A stretch of 64,000 bases of DNA from Cellulomonas sp. APG4 (GTDB lineage Bacteria; Actinomycetota; Actinomycetes; Actinomycetales; Cellulomonadaceae). Below, piece after piece: positions 33,765 through 41,562 of the stretch; within the stretch, counting starts at the first letter, position 1; every line of letters starts with the position of its first letter. The stretch is taken from assembly GCF_009996735.1 (NCBI RefSeq), contig NZ_JAACYI010000014.1, positions 1 to 64,000 of the forward strand. The letters are read 5' to 3'. The notes beneath the pieces are model-generated. The model was given only the letters and a program-made list of their open reading frames with translations, ran no database searches and was not told the DNA's origin. Position numbers and translations under genes: made by a program.

Positions 33765-34985
33765 TCAGCCCTGGGCCAGGCGGTCCAGGGCGAGGCCCGC
33801 GAGGAGGGCGGCCGAGATCGGCAGGGCACCGTCGTCGAAGCGCGCGTGGGCCGAGTGGTTGTAGGGCGCCGTGGCGGGGTCGAGCTCGGGCGGCGTCGCG
33901 CCCACGAACACGAAGGCGCCGGGCACCTGCTCGAGGACGTACGAGAAGTCCTCGGCGCCGGCGACCGGTCGCGGCGCGGGCTCCCAGGCCGAGTCGCCGA
34001 GCAGGGCGCGCGTGACGTCCGCGACGCGTGCGGCCTCGGCCTCGTCGTTGACCGTGACCGGGTAGCCGCGCACGTAGCGGGCCTCGGCCTCGAGGCCGTG
34101 CGCCGCCGCGACGTGGGTCGCCACGCGCTCGAGGATCTCGGGGATCGCCTCCCAGTGCTCGCGCGAGAACGTGCGCACGGTCGCGTCGAGCTCCGCCGTG
34201 GCCGGGATGACGTTGTCGATGGTGCCGGCCGCGATCCGGCCCACCGAGACGACCACCGGGTCCTGCGCGTCGAGCTGGCGCGTGATCGCGGTCTGGAAGG
34301 CGAGCACGATCTCGGCCGCGACGGGCACCGGGTCCGCCGCGTTGTGCGGGGTCGAGCCGTGGCCGCCCCGGCCGCGCACGGTCACGTAGAGCTGGTCGGA
34401 GGCCGCCATCTGCGTGCCCGGACGCCCGGTGACCACGCCCACCGGGGTGAGCGACGAGATCACGTGCACGCCGTACGCAGCGACCACGCGCTCGCCCGCG
34501 GCGTCGAGCACGCCCTGCTCGATCATGCGCTCGGCGCCGTGGTAGCCCTCCTCGCCGGGCTGGAACATGAAGACCACCGAACCGGCGATCTCCTCGCGCC
34601 GCTCGACCAGCAGCCGGGCTGCGCCCACGAGGCCCGCGATGTGCAGGTCGTGACCGCACGCGTGCATCGCCCCGGGGTGCTCGCTGCTGAACTCCTCACC
34701 CGACTCCTCGGTCACGGGCAGCCCGTCCATGTCTCCGCGCAGCAGCACCGCAGGGCCCGGACGCGCGCCCCGCAGCACGGCCGTCACCGAGGTCAGCCCG
34801 GTCCCCGTCGACACCTCGAGGTCGAGGGGCTCGAGCGCCTCGAGCACACGCTGCTGGGTGAGCGGCAGATCGAGCTCGAGCTCGGGGATGCGGTGCAGGT
34901 CGTGGCGCAGCGCCGCGAGCTCGGGTGCGAGGGCGCGTGCGTCCTCGAGCAGGCGGGCCGAGACGTCGTCGGGCAGCAGGGTCAT
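33765..34985 (-). CDS. M20 family amidohydrolase
   Basis: The 406-residue metallohydrolase has HACGHDLH, the catalytic Glu in FMFQPGEEGYHGA, the dimerisation-domain HGSTPHNAADP and the late ligand in VAGAEDFSYVLEQVPG. These match the hippurate hydrolase/N-acyl-L-amino acid amidohydrolase branch (peptidase M20D), which removes acyl groups from amino acids. It is cytoplasmic with no signal peptide. It is convergent with the isochorismatase-like gene. Confidence 0.92.
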   Translation of the reverse strand: MTLLPDDVSARLLEDARALAPELAALRHDLHRIPELELDLPLTQQRVLEALEPLDLEVSTGTGLTSVTAVLRGARPGPAVLLRGDMDGLPVTEESGEEFSSEHPGAMHACGHDLHIAGLVGAARLLVERREEIAGSVVFMFQPGEEGYHGAERMIEQGVLDAAGERVVAAYGVHVISSLTPVGVVTGRPGTQMAASDQLYVTVRGRGGHGSTPHNAADPVPVAAEIVLAFQTAITRQLDAQDPVVVSVGRIAAGTIDNVIPATAELDATVRTFSREHWEAIPEILERVATHVAAAHGLEAEARYVRGYPVTVNDEAEAARVADVTRALLGDSAWEPAPRPVAGAEDFSYVLEQVPGAFVFVGATPPELDPATAPYNHSAHARFDDGALPISAALLAGLALDRLAQG

Positions 34986-35060
34986 GGGGCGCTCCGGGGC
35001 GGTCGGGACGGGCGGTGCCTCCGACGCTAGTGCCTCGACGCCGTTCCCGGTGCGGGGACG

Positions 35061-36155
35061 TCAGCCCAGCTGGCGCGCCCCCAGCCACGGCTCGAGCACG
35101 TCCTCGGCGCCGAGCCAGGGACCGAGTCCCTCGGCCATCTCGGCGTCGGTGAGCAGCAGGTGCTCGAACGGCGTCCGCAGGTCGGGCGCGTGGCCCCCGG
35201 CGCCGGTCACGACCAGGTGCGTCTCGGGACGACGTCGGCCCCACGTCCCGAGGGCGCCGATCGACAGCTGGCCCCCCGCCGCGTCCCAGACGCAGACGGT
35301 GTCGGGACGGTTGGCCACCCAGAACACGCCGCGCCCGCGGAACGGCCCTGCCGCGAGCTGCTCGACGTCCTCGACGAAGCGTTCGGGGTGGAACGGGCGG
35401 GACGAGCGCAGCTCGACGGTCCAGGCTCCCGGCGCCGACCGGTGGCGAGGCGCGGAGACCTGCAGCGGGTCGAGCCTCGCCTCACCCGCGCGCGCGTCGT
35501 GGTGGCCGGCCAGCAGCCGTCGCACGTCGAGCTCGTGCAGGCCGTCCACCCGGCGGCCGTCGAGCGCGCGCACGTGCTCGAGGAGCGCCGAGCCCGTCGC
35601 GTCGGTCCCGTGCGTCACGACGACGTCGGCGTGGGCGAGCTGGGCGGCGACCGCCTCACCCACCGCGCGCCGGTCGTCCTGCGTCAGGGCGAGACCGCGC
35701 TCGTCGATCAGGTCGTCGCCCAGGAGGTCGTCGTGCAGCGCGTCCAGGTCGACGCCGGCCGTCACGGCGGACAGGCGCAGCCGGGTGAGCAGCCCACCGC
35801 GGCGCACCTCGGCGTCGAGCGCGCGGGCGACGGGCAACGACTCGGCCGAGACCGGCAGCGCGAGGGCGACGGCGTCCCACCGTCCGTCGGCGGCGAGCTC
35901 ACGCAGCCGGGGGACGGCGTCCTCGCGCACGGCGCAGCTCAGGCACGCGTGCTCGAGCGGCACGCGCGCGTCCTCGACCACGCCGTCGCGGTCCAGCACG
36001 AGGCGCCGGATCTCGCCGCCGCCCACGCCGTCGTCGTGGATGTCGTGCTGCAGCACGACGCCGGACGGGACGTCCATGAGGAAGCCGAGCACGAGCGAGT
36101 CGCGCAGCACGGGGTCGACGGAGGTGAGCACCGTGAGCGGCAGCCGGTGGGACAT
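35061..36155 (-). CDS. CobW/COG0523-family protein without P-loop, Mrf-like
   Basis: The 364-residue protein has the CobW strand order and a C-terminal CobW_C domain ([35 protein letters not shown]). However, the N-terminal GxxGxGKTT is replaced by [15 protein letters not shown], and the metal motif CxCC by ACLSCAV. GTP hydrolysis is therefore unlikely. AGGGAGAA precedes the ATG. It is divergent from the zinc-free ribosomal protein operon and shares its Zur-like promoter. In mycobacteria a COG0523 protein in this regulon (Rv0106, Mrf) recruits the hibernation factor to zinc-free ribosomes, so a similar role is the best inference. A zinc chaperone is the alternative. Confidence 0.78.
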   Translation of the reverse strand: MSHRLPLTVLTSVDPVLRDSLVLGFLMDVPSGVVLQHDIHDDGVGGGEIRRLVLDRDGVVEDARVPLEHACLSCAVREDAVPRLRELAADGRWDAVALALPVSAESLPVARALDAEVRRGGLLTRLRLSAVTAGVDLDALHDDLLGDDLIDERGLALTQDDRRAVGEAVAAQLAHADVVVTHGTDATGSALLEHVRALDGRRVDGLHELDVRRLLAGHHDARAGEARLDPLQVSAPRHRSAPGAWTVELRSSRPFHPERFVEDVEQLAAGPFRGRGVFWVANRPDTVCVWDAAGGQLSIGALGTWGRRRPETHLVVTGAGGHAPDLRTPFEHLLLTDAEMAEGLGPWLGAEDVLEPWLGARQLG

Positions 36156-36222
36156 GCGGTTCTCCCTGCGGTCGGGGACGGGGTAGGGGCCGGCTCGGAA
36201 CCGGACCCGAGCACGGTACGCC

Positions 36223-36252
36223 TTGACGAGAACGATTATCAATCTCTAGTTT
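36223..36252 (+). promoter_or_regulatory. Promoter of the zinc-free ribosomal operon with Zur-like box
   Basis: A -35 TTGACG (36223-36228) and -10 TAGTTT (36247-36252) are 18 bp apart. Between them lies GAGAACGATTATCAATCTC (36228-36246), whose centre GAACGATTATCA resembles the Zur consensus TGAAAATGATTATCA and whose ends GAGA/TCTC are inverted. Zinc-bound Zur sitting here would block the operon and perhaps the divergent CobW-like gene. AT content is clearly above the surroundings. Confidence 0.75.
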
Positions 36253-36278
36253 CGAGGCCCTACCCACAGGAGGTCCGC

Positions 36279-36515
36279 ATGTCCGCCGTCTGCCAGGTCC
36301 TGGGCACCACACCCGGGTTCGGCCACTCGATCTCGCACTCCCACGTGCGCACCAAGCGCCGCTTCGACCCGAACATCCAGCGCAAGCGCTACTGGGTGCC
36401 CTCGCTCGGGCGGCACGTGCGCCTCCGGGTGAGCGCCCGGGGCATCCGCACGATCGACCGGCGCGGGATCGACGCCGTGGTGGCCGAGATCCTCGCCCGC
36501 GGGGAGAGGCTCTGA
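36279..36515 (+). CDS. rpmB: Ribosomal protein L28, zinc-independent paralog
   Basis: This 78-residue L28 has [22 protein letters not shown], the family core. Zinc-binding L28 has two CxxC pairs; here only Cys5 remains (SAVCQVLG) and the C-terminal pair is gone, so it is the C-minus type used when zinc is scarce. A strong AGGAGG lies 4 nt before the ATG. It is the first gene after the Zur-like promoter and overlaps L33 by TGATG. Confidence 0.93.
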   Translation: MSAVCQVLGTTPGFGHSISHSHVRTKRRFDPNIQRKRYWVPSLGRHVRLRVSARGIRTIDRRGIDAVVAEILARGERL

Positions 36516-36685
36516 TGGCCGCCCGGCGACAGGACCAGCGCCCGATCATCACCCTGCGCTCCGCAGCCGGGACCGGCGCGTCATACGTCACGCGGAAGAA
36601 CCGACGCACCACGCCCGAGCGGCTCGTGCTGCGCAAGTACGACCCGGTGCTGCGGCGCCACGTCGAGTTCAAGGAGAGCCGCTGA
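36515..36685 (+). CDS. rpmG: Ribosomal protein L33, zinc-independent paralog
   Basis: This 56-residue L33 of the 50S subunit shows [39 protein letters not shown], close to E. coli-type L33, and contains no cysteine. Start and stop both lie in TGATG overlaps with L28 and S14, so translation is coupled. It replaces a CxxC form during zinc limitation. Confidence 0.92.
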   Translation: MAARRQDQRPIITLRSAAGTGASYVTRKNRRTTPERLVLRKYDPVLRRHVEFKESR

Positions 36686-36990
36686 TGGCCAAGGCGAGCA
36701 AGATCGCGCGCGACGCCCACCGCCGCGCCGTCGTCGCCCGGCACGCCGAGCGCCGTCGCGAGCTCAAGGCCGCGGCCGTGGACGTCCACGCGACCCCCGA
36801 GGAGCGCGCCCGTGCCATGGCGGAGCTGCACGCCCTGCCGCGCGACGCGAGCCCCACCCGCGTGCGCAACCGGGACGTCGTCGACGGTCGACCGCGCGGT
36901 CACCTGCGCGCGTTCGGGCTCTCGCGGGTGCGCATGCGGCAGATGGCGCTGCGCGGCGAGCTGCCCGGGATCACGAAGTCGAGCTGGTAG
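36685..36990 (+). CDS. rpsN: Ribosomal protein S14, zinc-independent (long) paralog
   Basis: The 101-residue S14 is the long cysteine-free type, in contrast to the about 61-residue zinc form. [67 protein letters not shown] matches the family. It belongs to the 30S head. Coupled to L33 by TGATG; L31 begins 12 bp after the stop. Confidence 0.95.
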   Translation: MAKASKIARDAHRRAVVARHAERRRELKAAAVDVHATPEERARAMAELHALPRDASPTRVRNRDVVDGRPRGHLRAFGLSRVRMRQMALRGELPGITKSSW

Positions 36991-37002
36991 GAGGCCAGAG
37001 CC

Positions 37003-37266
37003 ATGCGCAAGGACATCCATCCGCCGTACCACCCGGTCGTGTTCCGCGACCTCACCACGGACACGGCGTTCCTCACGCGGTCCACCGTGACGTCCGAGCG
37101 GACGACGACCTGGACGGACGGCCGCACGTACCCCGTGGTCGACGTCGACGTGTCGAGCGCGAGCCACCCGTTCTGGACGGGCCGCACGCGCGTGCTCGAC
37201 ACCGAGGGCCGCGTCGAGCAGTTCCGTCGCCGCTACGGCCAGCGGCCCGACGGCGGTGCGCGATGA
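37003..37266 (+). CDS. rpmE2: Ribosomal protein L31 type B
   Basis: The 87-residue protein begins [16 protein letters not shown] and ends with [26 protein letters not shown], diagnostic of type B L31, which has no zinc-binding CxxC pairs. It replaces type A L31 in the central protuberance under zinc limitation. Its last codon overlaps the start of L36 (ATGA). Confidence 0.95.
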   Translation: MRKDIHPPYHPVVFRDLTTDTAFLTRSTVTSERTTTWTDGRTYPVVDVDVSSASHPFWTGRTRVLDTEGRVEQFRRRYGQRPDGGAR

Positions 37267-37385
37267 AGGTGCGTGCGTCGCTCGCCTCGCTCGCGAAGAA
37301 GGACGGCGCGATCGTCGTGCGTCGTCGCGGGCGGGTCTACGTGCTCAACAAGCGCAACCCGCGCTGGAAGGGGCGGCAGGGCTGA
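37263..37385 (+). CDS. rpmJ: Ribosomal protein L36 type B (zinc-independent)
   Basis: This 40-residue protein reads [15 protein letters not shown] then [23 protein letters not shown], matching the YkgO-like type B L36. The Cys3-His zinc site of ordinary L36 is absent. It overlaps L31 (ATGA) and L32 (TGATG), which confirms that it is a real coupled gene despite its size. Confidence 0.93.
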   Translation: MKVRASLASLAKKDGAIVVRRRGRVYVLNKRNPRWKGRQG

Positions 37386-37573
37386 TGGCCGTCCCCAAGC
37401 GACGCATGTCCCGCTCCCGCACGCGCTCGCGGCGTGCGCAGTGGAAGGCCGAGCCCGTGCGGCTCGTCGAGGTGGTCGTCGACGGCCGCTCCGTGCACGT
37501 CCCGCGCCGCCTCGCACGAGCGGTGCAGCGCGGGCTGATCGATCCGTGGAACCCCGAACGAGGAGAGACATGA
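37385..37573 (+). CDS. rpmF: Ribosomal protein L32, zinc-independent paralog
   Basis: The first 23 residues ([23 protein letters not shown]) are typical L32. After that, the usual CxxC...CxxC zinc ribbon is replaced by [31 protein letters not shown] with no cysteine. The 62-residue length equals normal L32. It is coupled to L36 and to the HU gene (ATGA). Confidence 0.9.
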   Translation: MAVPKRRMSRSRTRSRRAQWKAEPVRLVEVVVDGRSVHVPRRLARAVQRGLIDPWNPERGET

Positions 37574-37851
37574 CCCTGAACCGCCCCGACGTCGTCGAGC
37601 GCGTGGCCGAGCGCGCCCAGCTGTCCCGTGCACAGGCAGACGCCGCCCTGACCGCCGTGCAGGACGTGCTCGCCGACGCGCTGCGCGACGGCGTCGCCGT
37701 GCGCATCCCCGGCCTGCTGGTCGCCGAGCCCACCGAGCGTGCGGCGCGCACCGGGCGACACCCGCGCACGGGGGAGCCGCTCGAGATCCCCGCCGGTCGT
37801 GGGGTGCGCCTCGCGCCCGGCTCGGTGCTCAAGGCCGCCGTCCGCGCGTGA
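37570..37851 (+). CDS. HU/IHF-like DNA-binding protein ending the zinc operon
   Basis: The 93-residue protein has the HU fold: [37 protein letters not shown] for the dimerising helices, and [37 protein letters not shown] for the arm and last helix. The GFGTFEV turn of HU is altered to [10 protein letters not shown] binds and bends DNA or structured RNA. It starts within the L32 stop, so it is made along with the zinc-free ribosomal proteins. The reason is not known; it may replace a housekeeping HU or protect DNA/RNA under zinc stress. Confidence 0.85.
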   Translation: MTLNRPDVVERVAERAQLSRAQADAALTAVQDVLADALRDGVAVRIPGLLVAEPTERAARTGRHPRTGEPLEIPAGRGVRLAPGSVLKAAVRA

Positions 37852-37858
37852 GCTGCCG

Positions 37859-37892
37859 TCGGGGCCCCGCAGGAAGGTCTGCGGGGCCCCGA
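37859..37892 (+). terminator. Terminator of the zinc-free ribosomal operon
   Basis: A perfect 14-bp stem (37859-37872 with 37879-37892; TCGGGGCCCCGCAG and its inverse) with loop GAAGGT starts 7 bp after the HU stop. It closes the seven-gene unit. Confidence 0.88.
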
Positions 37893-37961
37893 TGAGTTCG
37901 GCCGTCCCCGCGTGTCAGACCTGAGGTGCAGGGTGCACACGTCCGGACTCTGGGAGCCAGC

Positions 37962-38846
37962 ATGACCACGCCGACCATCCTCACCACGCACACGCTCGAC
38001 GTGCCGGGCGCGACGCTCACCTACGACGTGCGCGGCTCGCTCCCGGCCGCCGGCGGGCACCCGCCGCTGCTCGCGATCGGCCAGCCCATGGACGCGAGCG
38101 GCTTCGGCACGCTCGCCTCCTACCTGACGGACCGGACCGTCGTCACCTACGACCCGCGCGGGATCTCGCGCAGCACCCGGCACGACGGCGGCACGACGCA
38201 CGACCCGGAGCAGCAGGCGGACGACCTGCACCTGCTCATCGAGGAGCTCGGCGCCGGGCCCGTGGACCTGTTCGGCTCGAGCGGTGGGGCCGTGACCGGC
38301 CTCGCTCTCGTCGCGCGGCACCCGCAGGACGTGCGCACGCTCGTCGCGCACGAGCCACCCGCGCTGTCGGTTCTCCCCGATGCCGCACAGGCGTTCGCCG
38401 CTGCGCGCAAGGTCGACGAGACCTACGCCGAGCGGGGGTGGGGAGCGGGCATGGCGATGTTCATCGCGCTGACCTCGTGGCAGGGCGAGTTCACGTCCGA
38501 CTTCGGTGACCCCGCACCCGACCCCGCGGCCTTCGGCCTGCCCGCCGAGGACAACGGCTCGCGCGACGACCCTCTGATGTCCGGGGCCTCTGCCGCGGTG
38601 ACTGCCTACCGGCCCGACGTCGAGGCCCTGCGCGCCGCTCCGACCAGGGTGGTGATCGCCGCAGGCATCGAGAGCAAGGGGATCCTCACCTGGCGCACCT
38701 CCGAGGCGATCGCGGCCGCGCTCGGCACCCAGCTCGCGGTGTTCCCGAGCAACCACGGCGGGTTCCTCGGCGACGAGTTCGGCCAGCCGGGCGAGCCCGA
38801 GGCCTTCGCGGCACGCCTGCGCGAGGTGCTCGACGGCGAGTCCTGA
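37962..38846 (+). CDS. Alpha/beta hydrolase
   Basis: The 294-residue hydrolase has the nucleophile elbow LFGSSGGAVTG (Ser in GSSGG), the oxyanion region AIGQPMDASGF, the acid region VVIAAGIESKG and the last His in SNHGGF. Such proteins are esterases, peptidases or haloperoxidase-like enzymes. GGGAG precedes the ATG at 37962, preferred over an ATG 36 bp upstream. Substrate is unknown and there is no signal peptide. Confidence 0.87.
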   Translation: MTTPTILTTHTLDVPGATLTYDVRGSLPAAGGHPPLLAIGQPMDASGFGTLASYLTDRTVVTYDPRGISRSTRHDGGTTHDPEQQADDLHLLIEELGAGPVDLFGSSGGAVTGLALVARHPQDVRTLVAHEPPALSVLPDAAQAFAAARKVDETYAERGWGAGMAMFIALTSWQGEFTSDFGDPAPDPAAFGLPAEDNGSRDDPLMSGASAAVTAYRPDVEALRAAPTRVVIAAGIESKGILTWRTSEAIAAALGTQLAVFPSNHGGFLGDEFGQPGEPEAFAARLREVLDGES

Positions 38847-38855
38847 CGACGGGTA

Positions 38856-38874
38856 CCGGACGCGGATCGTCCGG
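38856..38874 (+). terminator. Possible hairpin terminator
   Basis: A 7-bp stem CCGGACG/CGTCCGG with a 5-nt loop starts 10 bp past the hydrolase stop, and a new gene with its own ribosome site starts 50 bp later. Confidence 0.4.
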
Positions 38875-38924
38875 ACCGGGTCCTACCGTTCCACGCAGGA
38901 CGACGTCGCGTGGGAGGGACTGAG

Positions 38925-39710
38925 ATGGCCGAGGAGTACGTGCGCACAGGGCAGTTCCGGGGGGCGACGTTCCGGCAGGCGAGCTTCGCGGGTGCGGAGT
39001 TCCGCGAGGTCGACCTGAGCGGAGTGGCGGTTCGCGACAGCGACCTGCGCGGCGTGCGCCTGGCGAGCTGTGCCGTGGACGGCCTGGTGATCACCGGGAT
39101 CGACGGGATGGCCGGCGAGGTGGTGGTCGACGATGTGCCCGTGGGCGCGTTCGTCGCCTCGGAGCTCGACCGGCGCTTCCCCGAACGCGTGCGGCTGCGC
39201 GCGGTGCGCACGGCCGACGACGTGCGCGCGATGTGGGCACAGGTCGAGGAGCTGTGGGCGGGCACGCTCGGACACGCCGCGGCCTTGCCCGACGACGCGT
39301 TGCACAGGCGGGTGGACGGCGAGTGGTCGTTCGTCGAGACGCTGCGCCACCTCGTCTACGTGGTCGACACGTGGGTGGGGCTGGCCCTGCAGGGCCGCGC
39401 TGACTCGTTCCACCCGTGGGCGCTGCCGCAGAGCGACCTGCCCGACGACGCCGCGGCGGCGGTGGGGCTCGACCGTGACGCGCGCCCCGCGTTCGACGAC
39501 GTCGTCGCTCTTGTGCGGGAGCGCTGGGGCGCCGTCCGGCACGCGCTCGACGAGGTCACCGACGGGTCGCTCGACGAGCAACGCACGGTCCGACTGCCCG
39601 GTGAGGACGACGCACCGGTCACCGTGCGGCGCTGCGTCGGCACGGTGCTGCGCGAGCACGTGGAGCACCGCCGCTTCGCCGAGCGCGACCTCGCCGCACT
39701 CGCCCGCTGA
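38925..39710 (+). CDS. Pentapeptide-repeat and DinB-domain fusion protein
   Basis: The 261-residue protein opens with about six pentapeptide units (GATFR, QASFA, GAEFR, EVDLS, DSDLR, GVRLA; residues 12-47). After a linker, a DinB_2 helical bundle (95-260) carries metal-type histidines in FVETLRHLVYVVDTWVG and LREHVEHRRFAE. DinB-like proteins are often metal-dependent thiol transferases (mycothiol or bacillithiol). The fusion is known in actinobacteria but its role is not. GGAGGG precedes the ATG. Confidence 0.85.
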   Translation: MAEEYVRTGQFRGATFRQASFAGAEFREVDLSGVAVRDSDLRGVRLASCAVDGLVITGIDGMAGEVVVDDVPVGAFVASELDRRFPERVRLRAVRTADDVRAMWAQVEELWAGTLGHAAALPDDALHRRVDGEWSFVETLRHLVYVVDTWVGLALQGRADSFHPWALPQSDLPDDAAAAVGLDRDARPAFDDVVALVRERWGAVRHALDEVTDGSLDEQRTVRLPGEDDAPVTVRRCVGTVLREHVEHRRFAERDLAALAR

Positions 39711-39770
39711 GCGCACCACGCCGCTGCGCTGAACCTGCGGCTCGATCCGTCACCACCGAGAGGACAGACC

Positions 39771-40160
39771 ATGGCACTGCCCGTTCCCATCGACCCCGAA
39801 GGGCTCCTGCGCAGCCCGGCGTTCGCCCACGGCATGCTCGCTCCACCCGGCCCCACGCTGTACGTCGGCGGGCAGAACGGCGTCGACGTGCGGGGCGAGC
39901 TGCTCCAGGGCCTCCGGGCCCAGACCGAGCAGGCGCTGCGCAACGTGCTCGCCGTTCTCGACGCGGCGGGCACCGACGCCGACCACGTGGTCCGGATGAC
40001 CATCTACCTCGCCCCTGACGTGGACCCTGACGAGGCCTACGCCGCGTCGGCCGAGGTGTGGGGCGTGCGCCGCACCGCGGTGTCCGTGCTGTCCCTGGCT
40101 CCCGCGCGCCCTGGCGCCCTCGTCGAGATCGACGCCATCGCAATCGTCCCGACGGACTGA
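39771..40160 (+). CDS. RidA (YjgF/YER057c/UK114) family protein
   Basis: The 129-residue protein has the RidA landmarks LYVGGQNGVDVRGELL, QTEQALRNVLAVLDAAGTDADHVVRMTIYL and ALVEIDAIA. RidA hydrolyses reactive enamine/imine intermediates from PLP enzymes; the Arg that binds the carboxylate in archetypal RidA (near residue 105) appears here in APARPGALVEID. Subfamily is uncertain. GAGAGGACAG precedes the ATG. A palindromic element lies 40 bp downstream. Confidence 0.88.
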   Translation: MALPVPIDPEGLLRSPAFAHGMLAPPGPTLYVGGQNGVDVRGELLQGLRAQTEQALRNVLAVLDAAGTDADHVVRMTIYLAPDVDPDEAYAASAEVWGVRRTAVSVLSLAPARPGALVEIDAIAIVPTD

Positions 40161-40200
40161 TCGAGCCCGGCGTGCGCCGGCGCCCCGCCGACAGCCCGCC

Positions 40201-40266
40201 GAGATCGCACTCCCGCACCGAGATCGCACTCTCGACGGTGCGATCTCGGTGCGGCAGTGCGATCTC
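40201..40266. repeat. Nested palindromic element B (GAGATCGCACT type)
   Basis: This 66-bp near-perfect palindrome contains GAGATCGCACT at 40201-40211 and again at 40220-40230, then the inverse at 40237-40247 (one mismatch) and 40256-40266. The spacers CCGCACC and GGTGCGG also pair. It is about 94% identical to element C, 2.6 kb away. It lies between two genes on the plus strand. Confidence 0.92.
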
Positions 40267-40337
40267 ACGCTCGAGTCCGGGCGTCCGGGTGCCGATGTCT
40301 ACATCGAGCGGGGCATCGCCCGCGTAGGGGGGCAGCC

Positions 40338-41021
40338 GTGGTTGCTGAGCAGGGGACGCGTGGCGCCGAGCAGCGGGTCACGCGTCGATCGCTGCACCGG
40401 CCCGGCCGCGCCGCCCCCGACCCTCCCGGCGTCCCCCGCCTGCCGGTGACGTGGCGCCCCCGCCGGAGGCTCGTCGTCCTCATCGCCGTCGTCGCAGTGG
40501 TCCAACCGGGACGGCGGGGCAGCCTCCTGCTGCTTGCGATTCAGGAGGGTCCGGGCTCGCGGGCCGCCCTCGTGAGCCTCGCCTTCGCGGTGGCAGGGCT
40601 GGCCCTCGCGGTTCTCTTCGCGCGCGGCTCCCTGAGCCTGAGATCTGACGTGCACGGGAGGACCGTGCTGGTCCACCAGGGCCTGCTGCGTCGCCGCGAG
40701 GTGCGACTCTCCGACATCGGTGAGGTGTGCGTGGTCGACGGTCCGGCGAGGCGTGTCCTTCTTCTCGACCGACGCGGTGGCGTCATCGCAGTGCTCGGCG
40801 CCTGCCCCGAGTTCTGGCAGCGTCCCGACGTCCATGCCCTGCTCGGCGACGAGGGAGTCGCGGTGCGTCGCGAGATCCTCCTTGACCGCGCGGTCGACAT
40901 CGAGGCCGCGTACCCGGGGTCGACGGCCTGGGTCGAGCGCAGCAAGCTCCGTCTGTTCGGAGTCGTCGCCCCGCTGGTGCTGCTCGGTGTCTTCCTGCTC
41001 GCCTGGCTTCTCGAGGCCTGA
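40338..41021 (+). CDS. Membrane protein with PH-like domain
   Basis: The 227-residue protein has a basic N-terminal tail of about 40 residues, two helices (VVLIAVVAVVQ and LVSLAFAVAGLALAVLFARG) and a bacterial PH-like domain (LSLRSDVHGRTVLVHQGLLRRREVRLSDIGEV...VLLLDRRGGVIAVLG). A C-terminal helix (LRLFGVVAPLVLLGVFLLAWLLEA) follows. Function is not known. The GTG at 40338 with GGGGGG upstream is the best start; the longer open frame runs back through palindrome B and is not credible. Confidence 0.65.
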   Translation: MVAEQGTRGAEQRVTRRSLHRPGRAAPDPPGVPRLPVTWRPRRRLVVLIAVVAVVQPGRRGSLLLLAIQEGPGSRAALVSLAFAVAGLALAVLFARGSLSLRSDVHGRTVLVHQGLLRRREVRLSDIGEVCVVDGPARRVLLLDRRGGVIAVLGACPEFWQRPDVHALLGDEGVAVRREILLDRAVDIEAAYPGSTAWVERSKLRLFGVVAPLVLLGVFLLAWLLEA

Positions 41022-41146
41022 CGCAACTGCGCCGGCCGTGGTGCGGGTCCTCGCGCTGTCGCGATGATGTCGAGACCGGCGTGCCGGCTCCGTCCCAGGG
41101 GTGTCACGTCGACGACGGCGTGGCCGGACCGAGAAGGAGACGGACG

Positions 41147-41560
41147 ATGGCGAAGTTCTTGCTGCTCAAGCACTACCGCGGCGGCCCTCAGCAGCGACCC
41201 AACGCGCGCACGCCGATGGAGGAGTGGACGCCGGCGGAGATCGCCGCGCACCTGCGCTTCATGGAGGACATGGCGGACGACCTGCGTCGCCGCGGCGAGT
41301 GGGTGGGTGGCGAGGCCCTCGCTCCCGAGGGGGCGTTCGTGCGGTACGACGGCGAGGGGAGGCCGCCGGTGACCGACGGGCCGTTCGCCGAGACCAAGGA
41401 CCTCATCGCGGGCTGGATGATGATCGACGTCGAGTCGCTCGAGCGTGCCCACGAGACCGCCGCGTACCTCTCGTCCGCACCGGGGCCAGGTGGCCGCCCG
41501 CTCGAGGAGTGGATCGAGGTGCGGCCCTTCCTGGAGTACACGCCGCCGGTGGTCGACTGA
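41147..41560 (+). CDS. DGPF-domain (YCII-related) protein
   Basis: The 137-residue protein has the family motif TDGPFAETKDLIAGWMMIDVESLERA and a MAKFLLLKHYRG start. YCII/DGPF proteins are encoded beside ECF42-type sigma factors, as here (2 bp before the sigma gene). Their biochemical role is unsettled; a dehydration or isomerase-like reaction has been suggested. AAGGAGA precedes the ATG. Confidence 0.9.
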   Translation: MAKFLLLKHYRGGPQQRPNARTPMEEWTPAEIAAHLRFMEDMADDLRRRGEWVGGEALAPEGAFVRYDGEGRPPVTDGPFAETKDLIAGWMMIDVESLERAHETAAYLSSAPGPGGRPLEEWIEVRPFLEYTPPVVD

Positions 41561-41562
41561 CC

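Noticed and set aside
35061-36155. Functional CobW GTPase zinc chaperone
   Set aside because: Walker A and CxCC are both absent in the sequence.
40201-40266. Palindromes B-E as plain rho-independent terminators
   Set aside because: Elements A and E lie between divergent genes, copies share sequence, and their nested plan is not needed for termination; separate terminators exist nearby (44684-44707).
40257-40337. Longer start for the PH-like membrane protein
   Set aside because: The added segment is translated palindrome B and has no support; GTG at 40338 has a ribosome site.
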